In this document: positions 47,571 to 59,500 of the stretch, in pieces
Layout of the letters: each line of letters begins with the position of its first letter
Position numbering within the stretch: position 1 is the first letter of the stretch
Source of the DNA: Neckera pumila
Lineage: Eukaryota > Streptophyta > Bryopsida > Hypnales > Neckeraceae
Direction: 5' to 3'
Length of the DNA: 64,000 bases
NCBI GenBank assembly: GCA_963969595.1
Contig: OZ018416.1
Location: forward strand, 11,300,065-11,364,064
The notes under the pieces: generated by a model
Told to the model about the DNA's origin: nothing
What the model saw: the letters and a program-made list of their open reading frames with translations, nothing else
Databases searched by the model: none
Position numbers and translations under genes: made by a program

Positions 47571-47990
47571 CATAAGACTTCTAAGTGAATTATTGTACCC
47601 AACACATTCCTTCTTGAAGACCCCTTTTACAACTATTCCAGCATGTAATTTTTCTAAACATGCTCTAACCCAGGGAAATGAAATACGTTGTACTGCTGGA
47701 TAATTTTGTTTATCCTTTACATTTATATCTTCATCCAATAAACCATGCTCATCTCTAGTAAACAATCCAATTACTAATTGCAAATGGTTTTTGTGAGCCA
47801 AAATGACCCCAAAATATAGTCTTTCGAGGACTTAACAAAGGATTCCGAAGTTTCTTACCCACATGGATTGGATCTTGTACCATGATTAATGGCTGTCCAT
47901 CAACAACCTTTGACTTCATCAAAAAGCCATCTTCATTCAGCCCAAATGTACCTCTGTAAATGCTCTCTAGCATCAATTTTCTCCTCCTTG
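47529..47990 (-). pseudogene. Fragment 3: QDPIHxGxKLRN and DKQN blocks
   Basis: Two overlapping frames continue from fragment 2. The first (to 47755) contains QDPIHVGKKLRNPLL at about 47833-47877. The second (47529-47801) contains EHGLLDEDINVKDKQN at 47703-47750 followed by YPAVQRI. A frameshift near 47797 separates them, and another near 48000 separates the first from fragment 2. These blocks are strongly conserved-looking and are the best handles for a homology search. Confidence 0.5.
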
Positions 47991-49592
47991 CGTCACCATC
48001 ACTTGCATGCCTCTAAGAGGACCAACAACCACCTCTAGATGCTTCTTGTGCAAAGTTGCAATACGTGTCCATTGCAACTTAACCTGGGCAGCATCAAACT
48101 TATTACATGTGGTTAAAATTCCATAGATCAATCTAGGCATCCCTTTTACCAAGGGATTTGCCACTAATACGCGACACATAGTACCAACTTCTAAGTTTGA
48201 AAAAGCATTTGTAATTGACTCAAAGCTAGCAGGTGATGGTTTTGGATCAAATGAACATTTATGAGGAGTTTCCAAAGAAGCTTTGGTTCCACAAAATCCA
48301 TCAATGAAGTCATTGTGCCTATTGAGAGTTGCTAGTGCAATACACGTGGTTTCATCTTCAGAGCATTCAAAAGGAATAGGACCTGAAATTCCAAGTTTCT
48401 CTTTGCACTTTGTTAGTATTGATGACAAGTGAATAAATGTTTCCTCATTCAGACCAACTATAGACAAAAATCTCTCACTTTTATATATCTTTTGGCTTGT
48501 ATTTATAACTAGCCCTAACAAATTGGAAGAAAGAAAATTATGAGTAGAAGCCCCACCAAAATTGTGCATTACTTCAAATAATTTCACAATGCTTGGGTGG
48601 TACCTCTTTCCATGACCATCACCACCATGTTTGTGAATTGAGATCAAATTGGAGGCTGTATCAAACAAAAGATTATACAAAGTAGACCTTTTTTGAAAAG
48701 CTCCACAATCTACAACCTTCCTAAAAACCTCTGCTATTTCAAAAAGTAAGCCTTCAATCAAAGTAGTCTTCAATTTATGCTGAAGATATTGATTGGTTGT
48801 TGTTGCTCTAGTTAAAGCCAAATTCAACATAAAAATTTGGCCACTAGATGCATTAGTTCTCTTCTCCCATTCTCTAGCTGAGGTGATCAATTCTTCATGT
48901 TGAAGATAATCAAAATGAGTACCACGTTGCATGGATCGTTCTCCTCTAGGAACTACAAACTGACTTGAACACCAAGCTTTTTTTATGAAGTCAGCTAGTT
49001 TTGGAATCAAGGGACACATGTTACAAAACATGATAGAACAATCAACATGCCTAAATGTCCCTTTAATGTAGAGAGTTTCATCATTTTTTTGTATACATTG
49101 AGAATAATGTGGATTAGGATACTACAATGTTCCAGCATGAAGATCATTTAGTAACAAGCTACAATCTACCACCTCATTCATTATGACTAATGACTTAGTG
49201 TAGAATCCATACCAAACGTTTTTTTCAATGTAATTCAATAACACATGATGTGGAATATCAATAGGATTAGGGATAAAAGATGGAGGACACTCAACTGCTC
49301 CTGATCTGATCCCATTTGCTAGAGAGGCAGCAATAGTAAGTTGATTACCTCCCCCACCAGCAACATCCTTGTTTTTCTTTGATTGTAGGTGTTATGCCCC
49401 TTTCATGTGAACACCAATTGTGTCTCCTTGCCCAAACTTTCCCTTATAGTCACATATTGTGCATCTCATGCTTTGATTTATCACTAGGAATTCCACGTTT
49501 GAAAGACAATTTGGGTTGAAGATGTATCTCAAAGTTGGACAAGTTGAATGACTTCCATAGATTAATACACATCTCTTTTTGACAAGGATCAC
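47973..49592 (-). pseudogene. Fragment 2: BED-like finger and central core with two stops
   Basis: One frame runs from about 49592 to 47973 with a TAA at 49392-49394 and a TAG at 49122-49124. Before the first stop lies MRCTICDYKGKFGQGD then TIGVHMKGA; after the stop comes H, so C-x2-C...H-x5-H is complete only across the TAA. Between the stops the frame reads NYIEKNVWYGFYTKSL, and after the second stop MFCNMCPLIPKL and about 340 more residues. Protein-like sequence continues through both stops, so they are mutations, each one C-to-T change from CAA or CAG. No catalytic D/E set can be assigned by eye. Confidence 0.55.
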
Positions 49593-50274
49593 ACCAAATG
49601 ATCCAAGTTGACAAACTCTTTTTCACATCCTTGGAAAGGCAGGGAATAAACCTATCAAAGTCACATTCTGGATACTTTTTCACAAATAATTCCCAGTTCT
49701 TCTGCAGCTTCTTAGGTATGCCAACCATATCAACCTCCAAGTTATCAATAACATCCATGTCTGTAATCTTAGAGTTAGTGTCACCCATGGAAAACTCTAA
49801 TTTCACCTTGGCAAAAGGCAAGTAAGTACCACTGACATTAGTCACATCATCATTTACTTTCAGCTTTTTAGGTACAAGTTCTATTGGGCAATCATCATCA
49901 TCATCTAGCAACATAATATCACCATGTGATGAAGGAACAATATTTATAATTGAGTTCCGTGTAGTTTGGTGTGAACTTGATGGTGAGGCTAATGGTGGAG
50001 GCTGATGCAATGACCTGTGGCATCCACATGCACCACATTTACAAACATTGGCCACATGAGGATAAAATAGTTGGCAGCCATCAACCTCACCATTGTGTTT
50101 CTTTACACAAACACCACTACTTGGAGGTCTATCAAAAATTGCATGGTGAAAACTTCTATGACAAGTGCAACAATCACAAAGCAAGGGGTCTTCATCTGAA
50201 GGGTCAAACAGCAAACAGCCATCTCCATTGCAACGTACAAGACGCTTGCATTCCAGGAATTTAACACCATCCAT
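49450..50274 (-). pseudogene. Fragment 1: tandem ZF-HD-type zinc fingers
   Basis: Start ATG at 50274 (an upstream TTG at 50280 is in frame but unlikely). Finger 1 (50143-50250) has CKRLV, DGC and LLCDCCTCHRSFHH; finger 2 (50002-50109) has CVKKH, DGC and CKCGACGCHRSLH. This C-x3-H, GC, C-x-AC-x-CHR-x-F/L-H layout is the zinc-finger dimerisation domain of plant ZF-HD and MIF proteins. Finger 1 lacks the H of C-x3-H (V instead). No homeodomain follows; instead a linker with DDDDD and a basic KKLK motif leads to KYPECDFDRFIPC. The frame ends at 49450, just where another frame encodes the BED-like finger. Confidence 0.68.
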
Positions 50275-50849
50275 CCTCAACTCTTGGAATCTTTAGTTCC
50301 AAATTGATATGTTGTAATATAGCCCAAATTGAAGAGGATCACTAAAGTGCTCCAATCCAAAGAATAACACACCAATAGTAACACCACATTTGCATCATAA
50401 ATACAAATCCATTTGAAATTAATAAAATTTCTTTCAAATTTTTTTATAATAAAATATGACTTTTTAGAATCTTAAATCCTTATGCCATGGGCTAGACTTC
50501 AATCCCTTTAGAATCAAGGATTAATAGTTTTTAAATGACTAATTGAATCAATTATATTGTAATAAAAAATAATTCAGATGGAATCAAATTCTACATCATC
50601 AACATTATTTGATGAAGAATTCTATATGTGTTGGTCCAACACTAATAGATTTAATCAAAAAAACAAAAAATAGGACATATGAAAATTGCCAAAAAAACAT
50701 AGGATCTAGAGTAGGGATTTCCATGCAACCAAGAAGCTCTAGATACAAAAAAGAAAGCAACCACTTTTAAAAAGTTCTTGAAAAAAGACAAGATTGAGAT
50801 GAACTTAAACACCCGAATGTAACAATTTTTTGAAACTTGTTGATGAAGC
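50275..50849. other. Upstream flank of the transposon-like gene
   Basis: AT-rich, no open frame. No promoter motif I would defend. Confidence 0.35.
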
Positions 50850-51190
50850 AGTAATTAAAAAATGAATTAAAAATGAATTAAAAATGAATTACAATGAATT
50901 AAAAATGAATTAAAAATAAATTACAATGAATTAAAAATGAATTAAAATGAATTGAAAATGAATTAAAAATGAATTTAAATGAATTAAAATGAATTAAAAA
51001 TGAATTAAAAATGAACTCAAAATGAGTTCAAAATAAATTCAAAATAAATTCAAAACCAATTCAAAATAAATTCAAAACCAATTCAAAATAAATTCAAAAT
51101 AAATTCAAAATAAATTCAAAATAAATTCAAAATAAATTTAGAGCAAATTTAAAATAAATTTAAAACAAATTTAAAATAAACTTAAAAAAA
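50850..51190. repeat. AT-rich minisatellite, 11-12-bp unit
   Basis: The unit drifts in steps along the array: AATGAATTAAA to about 51010, then AATAAATTCAAA to about 51130, then AATAAATTTAAA to the end. Confidence 0.85.
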
Positions 51191-51500
51191 CAGTATATTC
51201 TGAAAAAGTAAAAAAGCAACGTCAATAATAAATTACCAAAGGAACACATCCATCAATAAAAATTGAATAAAAATTGAATCACTTGGTCATAATTAACCAT
51301 TTAGTTGATCATATTTAATCAATCTTTGAATAAGGATTCAAATTCAATTTCCTAGCTAGTTTTATCCTAGAAGGGCCTAAAATACAAGGAACTTAAGGAC
51401 CTTCCAAGCTGATTTAAATTCCTATCTCTTCAAGTTCTTACTTCAAAGTAAATTAATGATCATAATAGAATATAAATAACAATGCATCACAATTGATATC

Positions 51501-51729
51501 TTAACCCTAAAGCGCGCCAACGTCCATATTTTGGACGATGAACAGAGGACTTCGAGGCACTGTTTTGTGCAACTAACTTCTCATTCATCCAATGTAATAC
51601 TGGAATCTAGAAAAGGCATCCTTCCATAATGACCAAATTCATGAAATTCTGGTAAATGATATTTCTATACAAAGCTATAAGCAAAAATGTGCAAAAATTC
51701 AAAAAAGGATTGAGGCGTTTAGGGGTTAA
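51501..51729 (+). mobile_element. TTAA repeat, type H, 229 bp
   Basis: Left TTAACCCTAAAGCGCGCCAA, right TTGAGGCGTTTAGGGGTTAA. TTAA outermost, CCCTAAA-type ends, interior unrelated to A or B by eye. Confidence 0.72.
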
Positions 51730-53654
51730 ACCACAATGGAAGAGTTATAGGCTAAATACAAAGACCCCAAGGGCCTTTGAACTAATTTAAGTTCTTAAAA
51801 TTCTTACCTGTTCAAATTCCTAGCAATAGGTAGAGACGTCACAACAAGTAGAGTTAAAATTCTCCGAGCAGGAACTTTTAGCTTCCAAGTTCCTACAAGA
51901 ATGAAACAACAATGCAAAACCACAATCAGTTTCAGTTGAATTAAAAAAAAGCATCAAAAGAAGGTTATATTAATGATCACAAAACTGAGTAAATCTGAGA
52001 AGAGTCAATCAAAGCTCGTCTAGGACTCTCAACAGTACAACAGGATTGGATCAAATCGAGCAAACACCAAATTGCCCAAACAATCGCAGAACAAGCCTTA
52101 AGCAAAGCACTCTAGAAGCAAAATAATGCATGGTGAGCGTTGGCAAGAAGGACACGATTGACAGGACAACAAAGTCTTCCTCAAAAGTGTGAATTTCAAG
52201 TGCTAGAGGTCTCAAACCACATATCAGAGGTATGTATCACTTGATCAGGATACAAGTAATATGACTGGTGATTGTAATTCCGGCGGTAGTTGAACTTTTA
52301 GTCCCATTCTATTAGGCAATAAATATCGCTAGATTTCAACAGTTGTATACAAGCGGAACAAAGAAACAAACAATTGCAATATTTCACATCCTAATCACGT
52401 TACTAATGAAGTTCCTGATTATGCTCTTGATCATGTTTAAAAACACACACATGCAACAAATCAATGTTTCCTTCATTGTCAAACTATTGGTGCCGATCAT
52501 CAAGAAATGCCGTGCGTTGATGTGTAAATACAATACGCCTATGATCTAAACTAATGTACACAGGATCGACGTGCACACTATGTTCTCCAGTATCGGTGCC
52601 GCCTCAAGTTTTGAGGATCGACATTGATGGTTGTCAACAATTTTGGAGGCTTTCTTGCCACTCTTGAGCACTAGTAGTATTCTCATCATATCCTAATCCA
52701 CAGACAAACGCCTCAAAAGCAACAAACCAATGCTCCAGACTTAAAAGCACCTAGTCGCAACTTTGTAAGTAAAGAGCAAAGGAGTCAAGCAACACCTTTG
52801 TTAACACATACACTATCCAAACAAGCCCAAACATTGATCTCACAACTCAAAATACAAATCCTAAGCGCAGGCAAAAGGAGAGAGACACATGTATTTATCT
52901 GTGAAATGCAGATTTTGAACCTATCAGGAGCGTGTTTCTATGTTTTCCAAACGTGATCCTCTACAGTGATGCTCCACAGCAATACTCCAAATGTAAACCT
53001 CTAGACCTCTACAACGATTGCCTCAAAAAGGATTGCCACAATCCTCCACATCAAAGACAGCAGTCTACATGAAAACTGAGAGAAAATGACGGCTGGCAGA
53101 GAGGTGAGAAACAATGCGGCAAAAAACACAGCACGAAGAGACTCAAGGAAGAGAAAGACCCAAATGGCACTAAACTTTAGGGTACACCTGCTATTCCATA
53201 CCCTTGGAGCACCCTTGAGATACCCAAGGTTGATACCCTCAAGATACATTGGATACGTTGTGACATTTTTGATCATTAATAATACCTACCTCAGCAGTAT
53301 TCCAATGTAAATCATCAATCTTTTTGTTCAACCATCACACCTAAAAGTTGCCTATGCATATTCTAAAAAATCTATACAAAAGTTCCCTCTAATTAAAATT
53401 AAAATTCATTTGCAATGTATTATTTATATTAAATTTTTATCAAAAAGCCCCCAAAGTTGGATAGCTTGTCCCATGATACATGTATTAAAAAAACTCATAT
53501 ACTTAAGTTTTTAATGCTATTATTGTCTTAAAAAAAACTCATTTTATAAATATAATTACATTTTTGGATTCCTTGTTGAAAAGGCTACAAGCTTTTCTTA
53601 AATTAAAACAAATTATATTCTTTAAGATTGGACTAAAATGCATTATAAGTGATT
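51730..53654. other. Non-coding, moderately complex sequence
   Basis: Lies between the transposon-like gene and the right copy of the inverted pair. Overlapping frames at 53001-53310 lack known motifs. If the inverted pair marks a large element, this is its non-coding right part. Confidence 0.35.
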
Positions 53655-53800
53655 ATAATTAGGGGCACATAATACGGGAGTTGCGTACCCGGGGCTATCT
53701 GTAGTGTAAGAACATTTAAGTTCTAAAATGAATAGCATCTTTACATTTGATTACAATTAGGTCCTTGATCGGGAATGGGTGGTTTGACCTTAGTATTTCT
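53655..53800 (+). repeat. Inverted-pair repeat, right copy
   Basis: It begins near GGGGCACATAATACGGGAG and TTGCGTACCCGGG and runs to GGGAATGGGTGGTTTGACCTT. It is the reverse complement of 44818-44985, without that copy's hairpin. Confidence 0.7.
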
Positions 53801-54300
53801 GTCCAAACATGCACATAACAGGGGGCAAATGCTTGCCAACCCAATTTTATTGGCAAGACTGAAGGAACCTCAATGTAAAAAAACACCTCTCATCTTTGAC
53901 TGAGCCTAGCACCATGGCTAGGCAGATCCTTTCAGAGTCATGACACTTGAAGAAGCTCATCTCAGTAAATACTCAAACTAGGTGAAATTGGTTGAATGAC
54001 TGGATTTGTGTAGAAAGGTGATGCACATGCAACCTCACAATTATCTTTCATGGTCACTTTGAACAAGCCGTACTAAGGTAAGTATGCCATTGACCGCACA
54101 TTGTAAAAAATTGCACACCACACCGCACAGAACAAATTTCTCATATTGTAAGTGAAGGGATGGATTTTCAAATCTTTACAAACCACACTGTGTAGTGAAG
54201 AGATGCAAGCTATTTTTTACTATTTTTTTACCTTGTCACCTTCAAGTTGCAATAAAATTTGCATGAGGAATTCTTTTTGTACATTTTTTGGAAGTGAATC
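53801..54300. other. Spacer with a type L-like end fragment
   Basis: CACATTGTAAAAAATTGCAC near 54098 matches the L-element end at 43470. Otherwise nothing recognised. Confidence 0.4.
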
Positions 54301-55235
54301 TTAACCCCTAAAGGACCATTGTCTCTTTGGGGGACAAATGGGATTTCAGGCAGGTACCTACGGGCTGAATTTTTGTTGTGATTTTTTGAAACTTTTTTTG
54401 GAGATAGAAAAACTAATAATCTTTGAGAATACAACTTTTTTTTCAATCGGTGCTCGGGAACAAAAGTTATGCCCAAATAAGCTCAAAACAGGGGAGAAAG
54501 GGCAGCAAAATTTTTTTTCAAAAAATAATATTGTTTTCTTTTAATTTTTTTCCTTTGTAGATTATATTTTTGTCTATTGTAAAGCTTTGATTCGTTTCAT
54601 TTGGATTTTTTATGAGAAAGTTATGGACAATCTTGTTTTTTAGGCAATTAGAGCATCTTCTTGAAAAAAATAACTTGTAGGATTCATTTTGGAATGCAAT
54701 ATTTGCAGTTTTTCAAAAAATAAATTTCCACATGGTTTAGTTTTTGTGCTAGAACAATCTCACCATTGGGATTAGTACATTTTAATTCCATCAGAAAGAT
54801 ATTAATATTTTAGATTTTCCTTCTATCTTGTATCTACTTCTACTTAACAATTTTCTTAAGAATTAAAATTAAGTTTTTTTTTGTTTTTTTTTGTTTTTTT
54901 TCTAGACTCTCAACTCTATTTTCCACTAGAAATATTTAAAGCTCAACACCCTGTAGTGCAAAAAATTTAAGTTAAAAATGTTCAAAGTCAAAAAATCTAA
55001 TCCTGCAATAAGTAATGAAAAACTTGTTTTTTTCACTTCAAACGCAGATATCTTGCAATTTGTGCGGTCAAAAATTCTGAAATTTTTTCCACACATTCTC
55101 ATCCTAGTTAGGTATAAGATCCTACGGTTATATGTGCAAAAAAGACAATTTTCAATTTTTTTTACTCTTTGCTCTAGAAATGACAATTTGGAGAGTTTTC
55201 AGGCCAAAAAAAGGCCTTGGTCCTTTAGGGGTTAA
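54301..55235 (+). mobile_element. TTAA repeat, type A, well preserved
   Basis: Left TTAACCCCTAAAGGACC, right GGTCCTTTAGGGGTTAA, perfect 17-bp inverted ends. 935 bp; a good reference for type A. Confidence 0.85.
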
Positions 55236-56243
55236 CATGGCATTTCATAACCGCGGCAAGTTTTAGAGCTTGCAAGTTTCTATAATATTGTAAAAAAGAT
55301 TCAAGTTTTGCTTTTGCGGTGATTGGCACGTCTACCTTAGATGCCTAGGTTAGAAGCTAAAAGCATCTAAGGGGCAGTGTAACACTTTCCTCCATGCAAA
55401 GGCTTCCTTGCATTCAACTTTTTTTGAGAAGAACAAAACTTTTTTGATCACTGCTAAATAGTGATCAAACCTTTCTTTGGCCCCTTCTTGCTTCCAATAT
55501 TGTAGATAAGGTAAATGCAGCCATAGTCGGTCTTTTAAGGGATTTTCTAGCATATCATGAATAGTTTATAACAAAGCAAATTTTTTGTATGTAGAAAGAT
55601 AGGAAATATGGGGATTAAAATTTTTTCATAGTTTTACTCCCAAAGCTGAAATTATTGTGAATTTTGGGAACCCAAAAGTACTAATGACCCATTGCCAATC
55701 TCTAAACTCTTCCAAAGTTCCAATTCCAATTGTTCAAGAACTGCTTTTCCATTCTTTATTGTGGTACACGTGTCATAACCTTATTAGTCCCAACTTTGAA
55801 AAAACACATTCCAAACTTAGGTTGGCTTGTTTAGATTACTTTTAGCTTATGTTGGAAATAATCAACGAGCTCTTGTCCAACTTGTTAGAAAGTGATTGAG
55901 CAATATTTGCAAGACTAAAAGTAGTGAAGTGAGTGAACATAGCAAAACCCATCACATAAAGTACACCAGCCTAGTACTACTCTAATTTGCAATTTGAATA
56001 TTGGGGCCAGCTCCAAGAGGGTCACATATTTTTCAAAGGTGTGCACATGTTTTACAATCAAACCCAAGTGGAATTATTATTTTATGATTAAATTATAATT
56101 TCTATAAATTTTGAAGTATTCAACCCTTAATTACAAAAGATGTACACAATCCCAATATAAAGCAAAAGTTTAAATTTAAACACACCTATATATGGTCAAA
56201 ATTTTAAAATCTTTAGTTTATTCATACAATGTTAAACATATAT
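55236..56243. other. Intergenic, nothing recognised
   Basis: No supported gene; short open frames only. Confidence 0.4.
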
Positions 56244-56536
56244 GGGCAATTTCGTTAAAATGGCGGTATTCTATGTGCCATTTTCTAAGCGACCCCATTG
56301 AATTACAAAATAGACATCTAAAAGGAATATAGATTTCAAAAATCTAGAATTATTGTAGATTTCAAACCCTGTAGTTAGAACTTTTAAAGCAACATCTATG
56401 ACACTTGTAGATTTCAGACATCTAGGAAAGTTATAGATTTTAGAAAATCTAGGATAGTTGAACATTTTAGAGTGGCCCCTCTAAATTGAGAAAATTACCA
56501 AAATTACAAAATTTTGCCATTTTAATGAAATTTCCC
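56244..56536. mobile_element. Inverted-repeat element, type Q, 293 bp
   Basis: GGGCAATTTCGTTAAAATGG at the left faces CCATTTTAATGAAATTTCCC at the right. Flanks are ATAT on both sides, so the target could be TA or longer. Inside, GTAGATTTCA-type blocks repeat. Confidence 0.7.
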
Positions 56537-59500
56537 ATATACACATTCTAAAGTGTGGAAGAATCTTCTTGAAGTCCTTACAAGAGTACCGGATTTATAG
56601 AAATCAAAATTTTAATACATTGATTTGTCTTAAATATTAAGTGCATGTTAGGAAATTAATTTACATTTTTATAACCTTTTGCAAGGGAGGAATATTTTAT
56701 CCATTGGAAGCGCACTAATGCTATTCATGTTGAACAATCATAGCAAATATCATTGGTAAAAATATTCTTTTTCATTTGGACCATAATAGGTGGAGACCTT
56801 GAATTTCTTTCGTTCATGCAGAATCATGTACAAAATCCACGTGATTTCATAGAATTTTGTATGATTGTAACAATATATCATTGTATGTAAGAAACGTCAG
56901 TTTGCAATTGGTTTCATTGGCGATATTCCAATATAGACTTAATATGGCACGTTTCAAGACGTGTGGCCTGAATGATAAATCTGTTCCCGTCCTAGTTTGT
57001 GGACTGGAATTCGACCTTTGTGAAAATAAAGGTAACAGAATTCTTGACTCCCGGTTAATTTAACGAAAGTTACGAAACTAACGAACTGATTTAAAAAGTA
57101 CCATGAAATTGCTGCCTGAACTGCATGCGAGCAAGTAGGTCTAAGATTCCTTTTCTCATTTGTTGCGTTCCGTCTTACCACATTTGAAAGCATCTTCTTG
57201 TGCTCATATATACATACGGTGCTCAAGTGAGTGTACAATGTGGAATGTTTTCTGAACTTGATGCATCCGTTCTTCAGGTTGAAGAGAGACTAGCGGATCG
57301 ATGTCATGATAAGTAACGTGATAATAACGACGTTTAGGGGTAAAGAACAGATATCCCAAATCTCATACATTACATTTAACAATGTTCCTTTATCCCCGAA
57401 GTGAGAGTACAAAGCACAAGGAAAATTCCGGTATGTGTCCCAAATTTCAATCGAACAGTCGGGAAATAACATTAACTCCGGGCACACGAATTAATTTCGA
57501 GATAGGTCATTCCGATCGACCACCCAGAAGGATAACCATGAATCAAAATGAAAGGTTGAGTGGACCCGATTTAAGGCACTGCATGTGTTGAGCTTCAGTT
57601 GGCTCCATGCACGAGCTTGAAGTTGATCGAGCTGCCTGCAAGCGTGTTTCAAAATTCAGTAAAAAAATAAATTTCATCTCTTTCCGTGTTTTCTGACAGG
57701 TTTCGGTTAATATTCTTTCAGTTGTAAAATGCGCAACACAGCAACGTCAGTTCTTTTGGATTCAGTCTGATTGTGTCTTGGCTCTCCAAGGAATATTCTC
57801 GAAGACATTACCGGAGAATCAGGAACTGTTCACAGATCTAGTACTCAAGGGTTACGATTCTGGACCCAAGTAGCTAGAATGCAAGAATCATTGTAAAATA
57901 GGAAAGTCTAATGAGTCTGATCCTCCTTCTGGTAGTTTAGCTATTTGAAAGTGGAACTAAATGTACCTCAGTCAATTGTTGATAGTTCATACTAGACCCC
58001 ACACAGCAACTTACCATTAATTCGTTCTACACTTCTATCGTCTGCCAGACAGCGTTTATATTCTCATGTGATGCACACATTCGATTGATGTCTGCGACAA
58101 ACAGCAACTGTCAACTTGTGAACCGTCTGGGTTTGAATCAAATATACGTACAGAGAATTTTGTAATTAGTTCTTACACGAAACAACAACCAATCAAGGAC
58201 ATCAACGAATAAGAGATTAAAGCTAACTAACTAGCTAGTGCAGGGGGAGTGCAGTGTACAGCTTTTCATTACTGAGTCTACATAGTCTGAACACATAAAA
58301 ACTAAGAGATCTGAGTATATTCCGACTCGGAATTGAATCGCTGTATAATCTTAGTTTCCAGAAGCCACTAATGAACCTCTTGACTCTTGCGACCGAAGAT
58401 TGACTAGTATACCCGCGAAACCGTGCAGAGAATACTCTCTTCTCAATGTATTTCATTCCGGCCCTAGGCCAAATATTAATTCCTCAGAATCAGCATGTTC
58501 AAATCACACGATTCTGCAAGCTTGGTTAAAAATTAAATTTCTCACCTGAAATCGTCTTGTCATTCGGTAACATGACATAATGTCACGAAATCGAAACTTT
58601 TCCGGAGCGACGCTCAACTCATCTGGACCCTCAAGTCAGATCTACAGTAGTCCTAGTTTGAGACCTCCTTGCACGTGAATACAATGTCACAATTTTTATT
58701 TATTTATTTTATTTATTTTTTAAATATACGACCAATGTCACAATTTGGGCGCTTGGGAACACGCCAAGAATTCATTTTCTCGAATATATTATATTTATAT
58801 GACGGCAACTCCAGTTGCATGTTGACCCTCGAAGTAATAAGCGGAATGAAAACCAAAAGATGTGCACACTCAGTTGCTAGCTTACTAGGTACGTACTTGT
58901 AGATAGTGTTACTTGTGATCTGATGAATTAATAATATTCAACTAATGACCAGATCGTTCCAGATTGGTGCTCCCTTTATATGTGGAATGTGGAGGCCCGT
59001 TTTCGGTTTGCCGAGTTCCAAATTAAGTCGGCTGAGATATTTTAATTCCGTTTTCATGGATCGGAGCTAGCTAGCTAGCATCGATGCCAGCACCAGAGTC
59101 CTGCGCGCGTGCTCGCGCATTGTGCTTCTGGCCAGCAATGGTGTGGAAATTGGTGCGGCCGGCTGCTGTGGATGCAATGGCATCGGGTGCGAGATCGAGA
59201 GATTCGGAGGTGTTGATCAGTTCCTGACGGTGTTGTTGAATTATATTGTCATATCGATCTGGGCGAAGCCAAGTATCATTGATCGATGCCTCGGTCAGTG
59301 TTAATTACCGGTCGACATGTTGTCAGCCGCCGGTGCCGGGACTTCTCGTCGATCTGTGCATGTGATCAGATGGTTTGCTTGTAAACCCATCGTCGATTTT
59401 GTTAAACTGGCGCGATTCCGGCGTCAGATGTGGTGACATTAAAGCTGTAAACTAGGTTAAGAATTGATATATACGTTTCAAGTTGAGCGTCCTGAAAAAT

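Larger units (their letters stand above)
45153..50274 (-). pseudogene. Decayed transposon-like gene: ZF-HD fingers, BED-like finger, AT-hook
   Basis: Five coding stretches follow each other on the minus strand and read as one broken protein of well over 1000 residues. In order: two ZF-HD-type zinc fingers, an acidic tract (LLDDDDDC), a C2H2 BED-like finger, a long region I cannot assign, a QDPIHVGKKLRN block, an EHGLLDEDINVKDKQN block, a CCEDFLSLLGQ block and an AT-hook. The layout (DNA-binding ends around a large core) and decay suggest a transposase-like protein of an uncharacterised DNA element. Frame changes occur near 49500, 48000, 47797 and 47570, with stops at 49392, 49122 and 47477. 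Introns could explain some breaks, but no good splice sites were seen. I recall the central blocks from large uncharacterised eukaryotic proteins, without being able to name a superfamily. Confidence 0.62.

Noticed and set aside
47973..49031. hAT transposase
   Set aside because: The BED-like finger and size suggest it, but I see no hAT dimerisation motif, and the QDPIH and CCEDF blocks do not belong to hAT as I know it.
59122..59304. Cysteine-rich small protein gene
   Set aside because: A single short frame without signal peptide, splice support or a family match.
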